Source: Oscillospiraceae bacterium (GTDB taxonomy: Bacteria; Bacillota; Clostridia; Oscillospirales; Oscillospiraceae). From it: a DNA stretch of 5,481 nt. The notes beneath the pieces are model-generated. The model was not told where the DNA came from and made no database searches. It saw only the letters and a list, made by a program, of their open reading frames with translations. Below, piece by piece: positions 1 to 4,885 of this stretch. A program made the position numbers and the translations under genes. The stretch lies in NCBI GenBank assembly GCA_017558545.1, contig JAFYUG010000320.1:1-5481 (forward strand), read 5' to 3'. How positions within the stretch are numbered: the stretch's first letter is position 1; each line of letters starts with the position of its first letter.

Positions 1-1831
1 CTATAAACACCTTGCCGGAGCAGACGGAGGAGAAATAATCCTCGTCCTCGTTTATCCAGAGCTTGCCTATGCGTCCCTCTTCAAGGTCGGGGACTATGCA
101 CTGGGAATAAAGCTCCCAAAGCTCCTCGTCGCTAAAATCCCAGGTGGCGCGGCTGCTGAGTGCGCCACTATCCCCGCTGTAAGCATAATACTCGACCAGG
201 AGGTTTTGCTTTTCGCCCTCGCTCATTTCGTTGACCACATAGTATTTGTCGTAGCCGAAATACTCGCTGATGATATAGTCCTCCACGGAAATGTTGGGAT
301 TGAGAGCCATGTATTCATCCATGGTCACATAGCCATTGAAGTGGCCGCCTGCCACACTTTCGGCAGAAGCCACGAAGGGCAGACCCTTGCGGAATGCTAT
401 GGCCTCGGCGGAATTTTGCACCCTTTCTATGGCCTCGATGGTGTCCACACCCACGCCGGTGGACTCGGGATAATAGCGGAGAGAATAGGCGCGGGAGAAA
501 ACCCTGCCGTTTTTGAGGGTGTACTCAACGGCGAAATAGCTGCCATGGCCGTGGGTATTTTCGTTGGTGGCCTTTTCGCTGATAATATTCTTGTGGATAT
601 CCACAATGGAGGCGATGTTTTCCGCATCCTTATAGATAACGCTGTCGCTGGCGTAAAGCTGCACCCATTCTATATCCTCGGTATCGGGGACGCGGCTTTC
701 CAAGCCAAGAAGGTTGAACTCAAGACCCAGCACCGCCACGCAGATGATGGCAAGGCTCAAAACAAGCTTTTTCCACTGGCCGCGGAACACGCGGAAGGAC
801 TTGCGGTTGAGCATTTCTCCTGCGAAAAAGCCCACAAAGCCGCCTATGAGCATGAAGAAGAGAATGAGAAGGGTTTCGGCAAGGGGTCTGACATAGAGAT
901 TTTGAATGATAAGGGCATAAAATCCCAAACCGCTGACAAGGGCTCCTCCGAAGCAGAGGCAGTATTTGAAAATGGGTTTAAGCACCTTAACGGCAACAAC
1001 ATCCCCGGCGCTTTCCATTTCCCTGCGGCGGTAGAGAGCCAGCGCGGCGAAAATGAGCAGTATGCCCACCGCGGCGCAGATGGCTATAAAGCCGAGGCCT
1101 TCATAGCTTACATGGGTGATAACTTCCTTGCCAAGGGCTTCGCTGTATTCCCTGTGGTATTTGCTGCCGCCGTCAAAAAAGGCCACCACGGGGCTGAGGT
1201 ATCTGGAAACGGTTATGCCGCCATACTCCATGCCGTAAACCACCACATTGGTGAGAACATGGATAAGACCCTCAACCGCAATGGCAACGAAGTTCAGCAC
1301 AAGGTAAACACCCAAAAGTGCGCCTTCGTGACCGGCGAGCTGAGCGCAGAGGGAGCCGAGGCCGAAGAAGAATATGAGCATCAGCGTTGCCGCCGCGAAG
1401 CCGATGGCATCATAGGAGATGGCTGCGGAATAGCCTCTGCCCACATGGACAAGCGCGGCAATGGCAAAGACGAAAATGTTGATAATAATAGCGGGGGTAA
1501 TGGCTGCCAGAGAAACGGAGACGAACACGCCCTCTCTCTTTATGGGCAGGCAGGCCACGCCAGAGGAGGTTTTGGACTTATAAAGGAAGTTCCAAACCAT
1601 CATCACGGACAAAATGCCGTAAATGCCGCCTATGATAACGCCTCCAGTCTGGGAAATATCCAGAATATCTCTGAAAAGGCTGTGGGGAGCCTCGATGTCA
1701 TAGTAGTTCACCGCGGTGGTTATGGGCAAAACTATTATCCATGCCACTAAATAGGCCGCCCAGAGAGGCCAGCAACTGACCAGGGCAGTTCTGAACACGG
1801 ACTTATTAAAGAACGATTTCTTTGACAGCAT
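1..1831 (-). CDS. ABC transporter permease, large, with C-terminal soluble domain (3' end outside window)
   Basis: Open minus-strand frame of 610 codons with no stop before the window edge. It starts with ATG at 1831, and the protein begins MLSKKSFFNK. The N-terminal 375 residues are strongly hydrophobic, with about nine likely membrane segments near residues 20-42, 64-84, 103-130, 142-165, 170-198, 245-268, 290-311, 318-338 and 355-375. From about 376 onward the sequence is polar and acidic, a soluble domain of at least 235 residues expected outside the membrane. This arrangement (short basic N-terminus, WPLW at 21-24, membrane core, long C-terminal domain) resembles the permeases paired with YtrA-type regulators in Clostridia, some carrying a domain I recall as DUF6449. 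It should form the channel with the ATPase encoded just upstream, whose gene it overlaps by 26 nt. A strong ribosome site supports the start. The substrate is unknown; export or antibiotic-stress function is inference from context. Confidence 0.88.
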   Translation of the reverse strand, partial: MLSKKSFFNKSVFRTALVSCWPLWAAYLVAWIIVLPITTAVNYYDIEAPHSLFRDILDISQTGGVIIGGIYGILSVMMVWNFLYKSKTSSGVACLPIKREGVFVSVSLAAITPAIIINIFVFAIAALVHVGRGYSAAISYDAIGFAAATLMLIFFFGLGSLCAQLAGHEGALLGVYLVLNFVAIAVEGLIHVLTNVVVYGMEYGGITVSRYLSPVVAFFDGGSKYHREYSEALGKEVITHVSYEGLGFIAICAAVGILLIFAALALYRRREMESAGDVVAVKVLKPIFKYCLCFGGALVSGLGFYALIIQNLYVRPLAETLLILFFMLIGGFVGFFAGEMLNRKSFRVFRGQWKKLVLSLAIICVAVLGLEFNLLGLESRVPDTEDIEWVQLYASDSVIYKDAENIASIVDIHKNIISEKATNENTHGHGSYFAVEYTLKNGRVFSRAYSLRYYPESTGVGVDTIEAIERVQNSAEAIAFRKGLPFVASAESVAGGHFNGYVTMDEYMALNPNISVEDYIISEYFGYDKYYVVNEMSEGEKQNLLVEYYAYSGDSGALSSRATWDFSDEELWELYSQCIVPDLEEGRIGKLWINEDEDYFSSVCSGKVFI

Positions 1832-2699
1832 AGTCGGCACCTCCCAGTTCATAAATGAAAATTTCCTCCAAACTCAGGGGCAGAGCGTCCACGAAGAGAG
1901 GCTGGCACTCCTGCAAACGGCTCAAAACGGCGGAGGGCTCGCCCCGGACAATAATGGTGCGAAGGCGTCCCGTGGCGCTTTGGTGGAGAATGTCCAGCTC
2001 CTCGGGCAGGCTTTCTCCCTCGGGCAGGGCTATCTGCACCTTGCTGATATTCTCCTGCAGCTGGCTGAGGCTTCGCTCAAGAAGCATTTTGCCGTGGTCA
2101 ATTATGCCCACATGGTCGCATACGTCCTCAAGCTCGCGAAGGTTGTGGCTGCTGACCAGCACACTTGTGCCGTTTTCCGCCACGTCCGCCATGATTATGC
2201 TCCAAACCTGACGGCGCATAACGGGGTCAAGGCCGTCCACGGGCTCGTCCAGCACCAAAATGTCGGCTCTCATGCACATGCTGAGCCAAAATGCCGCCTG
2301 CTTTTGCATACCCTTGCTCATGCGGCGTATGGGCATATTTTCGTCAAGGGAGAATACGCCCTTGAGCTTTTCGTAGCGCTCCATATCAAATCGGGGATAA
2401 ATTCCTCGGTAATAGCGCATCATGTCCTTAACGGAGGACTGGTGGAAGAAGAAAATATCGTCGGGGATATAGGCTATGCGGGCTTTAACTTCGATATTTT
2501 CGTAAACGGGGCTGCCGTCTATGAGTATCTCGCCGCTGTCGGGGCGGTAAATGCCCATGAGATTGCGGATGAGGGTGGATTTGCCGCTGCCGTTGGGGCC
2601 GACGAGGCCATAAATGCTGCCGCTGGGCACGGTGATGCTTATGCCGTCCAGAGCCTTGAAGCCCTCGAAGCTTTTGGTTAGATTTTTAATTTCAATCAT
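1806..2699 (-). CDS. ABC transporter ATP-binding protein (YtrB-like)
   Basis: 297-aa cytoplasmic ATPase that should drive the permease encoded downstream. Visible motifs: Walker A GPNGSGKST (34-42), a Q-loop region reading AYIPDD (76-81) with aspartate where glutamine is usual, signature RMSKGMQKQ (126-134, a variant of LSGGQ), Walker B ILVLDEP (147-153), D-loop GLD (156-158) and the switch histidine in SSHNLRELED (H185). The C-terminal 90 residues are an accessory region after the nucleotide-binding domain, as in other ABC-2-type exporter ATPases. The variant signature and Q-loop agree with what I know of the YtrB-type subfamily found beside GntR regulators. The ATG at 2699 overlaps the regulator's TGA (ATGA junction) and has an excellent Shine-Dalgarno site. 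The family assignment is secure; the transported substrate is not known. Confidence 0.95.
   Translation of the reverse strand: MIEIKNLTKSFEGFKALDGISITVPSGSIYGLVGPNGSGKSTLIRNLMGIYRPDSGEILIDGSPVYENIEVKARIAYIPDDIFFFHQSSVKDMMRYYRGIYPRFDMERYEKLKGVFSLDENMPIRRMSKGMQKQAAFWLSMCMRADILVLDEPVDGLDPVMRRQVWSIIMADVAENGTSVLVSSHNLRELEDVCDHVGIIDHGKMLLERSLSQLQENISKVQIALPEGESLPEELDILHQSATGRLRTIIVRGEPSAVLSRLQECQPLFVDALPLSLEEIFIYELGGADYAVKEIVL
1839..1845 (-). promoter_or_regulatory. Ribosome binding site of the permease gene
   Basis: GGGAGGT on the minus strand, 7 nt before the ATG at 1831 and lying inside the 3' end of the ATPase gene. It fixes the permease start and shows that the 26-nt gene overlap is real, since the permease is initiated before the ATPase stop codon is reached. 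Confidence 0.85.
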
Positions 2700-3058
2700 G
2701 CCTCATGACCTCCTTTCAAATGGTCAATAATTTCCTTGTCGCTGAGACCCAAAAAGCGCAGTTCTCTGGCGGTTTCCGCAAGAAGCTTCAGCAGTTCGTC
2801 CTTTCTGCCTGCGTCCACATCCATCTTGTGGGCGGCGAAGGAGCCCTTGCCTGCCACGGAGTAGATGTAGCCTCGGCCTTCAAGCTCACGGTAAGCCCTC
2901 TGAATGGTGTTGGGGTTTATGGCAAGAGCCTGAGCCAACTCGCGGACGGAGGGCATTTTCTCGTCGGGGGCAATGGCGCCGGAGACGATGAGCTTTTGCA
3001 TTTCCTCCATTATCTGAACGTATATGGGTCTGGGATCTCGATAATTTATGCTTATCAC
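2696..3058 (-). CDS. GntR-family transcriptional regulator, YtrA subfamily
   Basis: 120-aa repressor starting from a GTG at 3058, giving the N-terminus (M)ISINYRDPRPIYVQIM, the usual opening of YtrA-type proteins. The winged helix-turn-helix spans about residues 8-76. It contains the recognition-helix segment SVRELAQALAINPNTIQRAY and the wing GYIYSVAGKGSF. Only a short helical tail of about 45 residues follows, with no ligand-binding FadR/HutC/MocR domain, which is what defines the YtrA group. A GTG three codons upstream (3067) is also open, but the Shine-Dalgarno sequence abuts it directly and is spaced correctly only for 3058. The gene is first in an operon with the ATPase (4-nt overlap) and permease. 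A matching operator overlaps its own promoter, so autorepression with relief by an unknown signal is likely. In B. subtilis, YtrA operons respond to cell-wall antibiotics; the same role here is inference. Confidence 0.92.
   Translation of the reverse strand: MISINYRDPRPIYVQIMEEMQKLIVSGAIAPDEKMPSVRELAQALAINPNTIQRAYRELEGRGYIYSVAGKGSFAAHKMDVDAGRKDELLKLLAETARELRFLGLSDKEIIDHLKGGHEA
2708..2716 (-). promoter_or_regulatory. Ribosome binding site of the ATPase gene
   Basis: AAAGGAGGT on the minus strand, near-perfect to the 16S anti-SD, 8 nt before the ATG at 2699. It lies inside the last codons of the regulator gene, so the ATPase can be translated efficiently, and probably at a higher level than the repressor. 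Confidence 0.88.
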
Positions 3059-3064
3059 AGACTT

Positions 3065-3070
3065 CACCTC
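3065..3070 (-). promoter_or_regulatory. Ribosome binding site deciding the regulator start
   Basis: GAGGTG on the minus strand, 6 nt before the GTG at 3058. The alternative GTG at 3067 overlaps this site and so could not be initiated from it. Confidence 0.75.
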
Positions 3071-3079
3071 ACTGTTGCA

Positions 3080-3104
3080 AGTGTATTAAGTGTATTAGTA
3101 CACT
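3080..3104. promoter_or_regulatory. Probable YtrA-type operator, AGTGTA-N13-TACACT
   Basis: Two hexamer arms, AGTGTA (3080-3085) and TACACT (3099-3104), are separated by exactly 13 bp. This is the inverted-repeat layout I recall being reported for B. subtilis YtrA targets. A second AGTGTA (3089-3094) sits inside the spacer and makes a tighter palindrome with the same right arm (AGTGTA-N4-TACACT). The site overlaps the -10 hexamer and the predicted transcription start of the regulator operon, so a bound repressor would block RNA polymerase directly. Confidence 0.8.
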
Positions 3105-3128
3105 ATCACAGGCGTATTAATTTGTCAA
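3100..3128 (-). promoter_or_regulatory. Promoter of the regulator-ABC operon
   Basis: On the minus strand a perfect -35 TTGACA (3123-3128) is followed by a 17-bp spacer and a -10 TAGTGT (3100-3105). A TGn extension precedes the -10 and compensates for its weak match. Transcription should begin near 3093, giving a leader of about 35 nt before the GTG at 3058. The operator covers the -10 and start region. Confidence 0.75.
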
Positions 3129-3144
3129 GGACTTTTTTAATAAG

Positions 3145-3184
3145 GCTCCCCTATTCGAGGGGAGCTGTCACGCGAATGCGTGAC
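3145..3184. repeat. Left arm of the element: two hairpins
   Basis: Hairpin one (3145-3165) has 8-bp arms GCTCCCCT/AGGGGAGC around a 5-nt loop. Hairpin two (3167-3184) has 7-bp arms GTCACGC/GCGTGAC around GAAT. Neither is followed by a T-run, so they do not look like intrinsic terminators. Confidence 0.8.
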
Positions 3185-3238
3185 TGAGGGGTTTGGAGGA
3201 CTATCTGAGTACTCTAATAGTCGTAGAAACCCCTCCGA

Positions 3239-3278
3239 CCTCGCTAACGCGAGGCCACCTCCCCTCGGATAGGGGAGG
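3239..3278. repeat. Right arm of the element: two hairpins
   Basis: Mirror partner of the left arm. CCTCGC/GCGAGG pair around TAAC (3239-3254), and CCTCCCCT/AGGGGAGG pair around a 5-nt loop (3258-3278). The stem sequences differ from those in the left arm, yet pairing is kept in both hairpins. Confidence 0.8.
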
Positions 3279-3310
3279 CTTAAATGCCGCCTGTCATATT
3301 CCTATTCCAA

Positions 3311-3338
3311 TTTTCAGCATTTTCTGCTATCCTATAAT
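3311..3338 (+). promoter_or_regulatory. Promoter of yitT (and probably pcp)
   Basis: A perfect TATAAT at 3333-3338 with a weak -35 TTTTCA at 3311-3316 (16-bp spacer). The expected start is near 3345, which leaves an upstream ATG at 3345 with no leader and so supports translation from 3363. It lies about 28 bp right of the inverted-repeat element. Confidence 0.6.
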
Positions 3339-3347
3339 CATCGTATG

Positions 3348-3355
3348 AAAGGCGG
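3348..3355 (+). promoter_or_regulatory. Ribosome binding site deciding the yitT start
   Basis: AAAGGCGG, 7 nt before the ATG at 3363. The alternative in-frame ATG at 3345 has no upstream Shine-Dalgarno site and falls at the predicted transcription start. Confidence 0.65.
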
Positions 3356-3362
3356 TTTGCCA

Positions 3363-4232
3363 ATGAAAAAATTCTCATATAAAAACCTTCTTCGCTCCGC
3401 TGCGCTCATCATAATTGGCAGCGCGGTTTTTGCCTTTGCCTTCAACTTCTTCCTCCAAAGCGCCCACATAAACGCAGGCGGCGTCTCCGGTATCGGTCAG
3501 ATTTTGGAACACGCCACGGGCTTCGGCAGCGTGGCGCTTTGGTCCTTTATCCTCAACGTACCCCTCTTCCTCATGGGTCTCAAGAGCATAGGCCGCAACT
3601 TCTTCATAGGCTCTTTGGTCGGTATGCTTATAAGCAGCCTCTTCCTGAGCCTCACGGAGAACATACCCGTCCCCGAGCTTGAGCCTTTGATGGCCGCTAT
3701 CTTCGGCGGTGCAGGCGTTGGCGCGGGACTTGGCCTTGTATTTTTGGCAGGCGCCAGCACCGGCGGCAGCGACATTGCGGCGAGACTTCTCCGTCCCGTT
3801 CTCCCCGATAAGCCCATGGGCAAGCTGATGCTGATGATAGACATATTCGTGGTTGCCCTCACCGGTCTTGTTTTCGGCGACCTCACCCGCGCTCTTTATA
3901 GCGCCGTTTGCCTTTATGTCTGCTCCATCGTTATAGACTCCATAATCTATGGCCTTGATTATTCCACCATGGCCATCATCATTTCCGATAAGTTTGAGGA
4001 AATCGGCAAGGCCATAAATTATAGCCTCGACCGAGGCGTAACCGTGCTGGACGGACGGGGATTTTACACCGGCGATAAGAAAAACGTCCTCCTCTCCGCT
4101 ATGAAAAAGCGTCAGGCCGCGGAGCTGAAGGCCCTTGTCAGCGAAATTGACCCCGATGCCTTCATTATCCTTTCCGATGCTCACCAAGTCCTTGGTGACG
4201 GATTCAAACGATATAACAAAATGGAGCTATAA
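3363..4232 (+). CDS. yitT: YitT family membrane protein (DUF161 + DUF2179)
   Basis: 289-aa integral membrane protein, full length for the family (about 280-290 aa). About six membrane segments are visible near residues 12-32, 56-74, 78-98, 109-130, 153-173 and 177-197. Typical family stretches are the early NFFLQSAHINAGGVSGIGQ (28-46) and the glycine-rich LAGASTGGSDIAARLL (128-143). The cytoplasmic C-terminal domain (about 203-284, DUF2179) carries GRGFYTGDKKNVL (231-243), with a conserved-looking VLGDGF near the end. The family is widespread in Firmicutes; I know of no established substrate, so the transporter role is a guess. The start at 3363 is chosen over 3345 because of ribosome-site spacing and the promoter position. 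The gene has its own TATAAT promoter, and pcp begins 4 nt after its stop, so the two are co-transcribed. Confidence 0.93.
   Translation: MKKFSYKNLLRSAALIIIGSAVFAFAFNFFLQSAHINAGGVSGIGQILEHATGFGSVALWSFILNVPLFLMGLKSIGRNFFIGSLVGMLISSLFLSLTENIPVPELEPLMAAIFGGAGVGAGLGLVFLAGASTGGSDIAARLLRPVLPDKPMGKLMLMIDIFVVALTGLVFGDLTRALYSAVCLYVCSIVIDSIIYGLDYSTMAIIISDKFEEIGKAINYSLDRGVTVLDGRGFYTGDKKNVLLSAMKKRQAAELKALVSEIDPDAFIILSDAHQVLGDGFKRYNKMEL
4223..4226 (+). promoter_or_regulatory. Weak, distant ribosome site of pcp
   Basis: GGAG inside the last codons of yitT, 10 nt before the pcp ATG at 4237. The match is short and the spacing long, so pcp translation probably relies on ribosomes finishing yitT. Confidence 0.5.
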
Positions 4233-4236
4233 AACC

Positions 4237-4839
4237 ATGAAAATTCTTGTAACGGGCTTTGACCCCTTCGGCGGCGAGAGCATAAACCCCTCATGGGAGG
4301 CGGTGAAGGCCTTGCCCGATACCATAGAGAATATGGAGATAATAAAGCTTCTCCTGCCCACGGAGTTTGTCAATTCCGAAAAGGTGCTCCTTGCCGCCAT
4401 GGCGGAGCACGCCCCCGATGCGGTTATATGCTGCGGTCAGGCGGCGGGGCGCAAAGCCGTGAGCTTTGAGCGCCTGGCCATAAACCTTCGGGACGCCTCC
4501 ATTGCCGACAATGCAGGCTATAAACCCACGGACGAGGCCGTGAAAGCAGGGGAGAGGGAGGCCTACTTCGTCACGGCGCCCGTGAAGGCCATGGCCGAGG
4601 CGGTGAAAAGCGCAGGCATAGCCTCGGAGCTTAGCCTCAGCGCAGGGGCATTTGTCTGCAATAATGTGCTCTACGCCCTCCTCCGTGAGACCTTCGGCAC
4701 GGAAACCATAGGCGGCTTTGTCCATCTGCCCCTCAGCCCTCAGCAGGCGGAAGGCAAAAATCCCCCTCTGCCCTTCATGGAGCCGGAGGACATGACAAGA
4801 GCCTTGGAAGAAGCCATAAGAGTGCTTGCGAAGGCTTAA
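4237..4839 (+). CDS. pcp: Pyroglutamyl peptidase I (pyrrolidone-carboxylate peptidase)
   Basis: 200-aa cytoplasmic cysteine peptidase of family C15, which removes N-terminal pyroglutamate (5-oxoproline) from peptides. The N-terminus MKILVTGFDPFGGESINPSW is the family hallmark. The catalytic triad is visible: Glu78 in GRKAVSFERLAINL, Cys141 in SAGAFVCNNVLY, and His163 in GGFVHLPLSPQQ. The cysteine motif is usually SAGT(F/Y)VCN; here the threonine is alanine, a mild variant that leaves the nucleophile intact. Length matches the family (about 200-215 aa). The frame is open further upstream to an ATG at 4135, but that would overlap yitT by about 100 nt and add residues unlike the family; the hallmark begins exactly at 4237. 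It lies 4 nt after yitT, with only a weak ribosome site, so it is probably translationally coupled to it. Likely role: peptide scavenging or 5-oxoproline turnover. Confidence 0.97.
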   Translation: MKILVTGFDPFGGESINPSWEAVKALPDTIENMEIIKLLLPTEFVNSEKVLLAAMAEHAPDAVICCGQAAGRKAVSFERLAINLRDASIADNAGYKPTDEAVKAGEREAYFVTAPVKAMAEAVKSAGIASELSLSAGAFVCNNVLYALLRETFGTETIGGFVHLPLSPQQAEGKNPPLPFMEPEDMTRALEEAIRVLAKA

Positions 4840-4854
4840 ACCCTATGATAAAAT
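4826..4854 (+). promoter_or_regulatory. Possible promoter for the nitroreductase-mtnA pair
   Basis: TTGCGA (4826-4831) and TAAAAT (4849-4854) are separated by 17 bp, and the start would fall near 4861, about 25 nt before the nitroreductase ATG. The -35 lies in the end of pcp. No terminator hairpin is visible in the 46-nt gap after pcp, so read-through from yitT-pcp is also possible. Confidence 0.4.
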
Positions 4855-4872
4855 TACTTAATTACACATAAA

Positions 4873-4880
4873 AAGGAGAG
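4873..4880 (+). promoter_or_regulatory. Ribosome binding site of the nitroreductase gene
   Basis: AAGGAGAG, with the GGAG core ending 7 nt before the ATG at 4886. This is a strong, well-spaced site that confirms the start. Confidence 0.8.
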
Positions 4881-4885
4881 ATCCT

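Larger units (their letters stand above)
3141..3282. repeat. MITE-like inverted-repeat element with paired hairpins
   Basis: A non-coding element of about 142 bp. The left end (TAAGGCTCCCCTAT...GAGGGGTTT) and the right end (AAACCCCTC...ATAGGGGAGGCTTA) are imperfect inverted copies of about 54-56 bp. The middle is a 24-bp near-palindrome at 3199-3222 (GACTAT, central GAGTACTC, ATAGTC). TA dinucleotides at 3141-3142 and 3281-3282 would fit a TA target duplication, but TA is itself palindromic, so this is weak. The GC-rich 'CTCCCCT...GAGGGGAGGTGGC...GGAGGGGTTT' pattern resembles intergenic repeats abundant in gut Clostridia (from memory). No transposase frame fits inside, so any mobility would depend on an enzyme in trans. 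It lies between the divergent promoters of the regulator operon and yitT, touching neither. Confidence 0.8.

Noticed and set aside
206..1750. 514-codon open frame on the plus strand
   Set aside because: It is in exact antisense codon register with the permease gene. Its translation is rich in His/Gly/Ala/Asn repeats of no recognisable family, and it lacks a ribosome site. It reflects avoidance of TTA/CTA/TCA codons in the real gene.
1980..2681. 233-codon plus-strand frame
   Set aside because: Codon-aligned shadow of the ABC ATPase, which has all the expected motifs on the minus strand.
3145..3184. Hairpins of the repeat as an intrinsic terminator
   Set aside because: The stems are GC-rich, but none is followed by a T-run in either direction, and the position is upstream of two divergent genes where a terminator is not expected.
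2705..3187. 160-codon plus-strand frame across the regulator and its promoter
   Set aside because: Antisense shadow of the GntR regulator. It runs through the operator, promoter and part of the repeat, and has no family resemblance.
3141..3282. CRISPR array or riboswitch in the intergenic region
   Set aside because: There is no series of direct repeats with spacers. The structure is an inverted pair of hairpin arms lying upstream of both predicted promoters' transcripts, so it would not be in either leader RNA.
3345..3362. Upstream yitT start at 3345
   Set aside because: It falls at the predicted transcription start and has no ribosome site, whereas 3363 has AAAGGCGG at 7 nt.
3375..4187. 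270-codon minus-strand frame
   Set aside because: Codon-aligned shadow of yitT, ended only by a TCA serine codon of the real gene.
4135..4236. Upstream extension of pcp to an ATG at 4135
   Set aside because: It would overlap yitT by about 100 nt and add 34 residues not found in the family. The Pcp hallmark begins exactly at the ATG at 4237.
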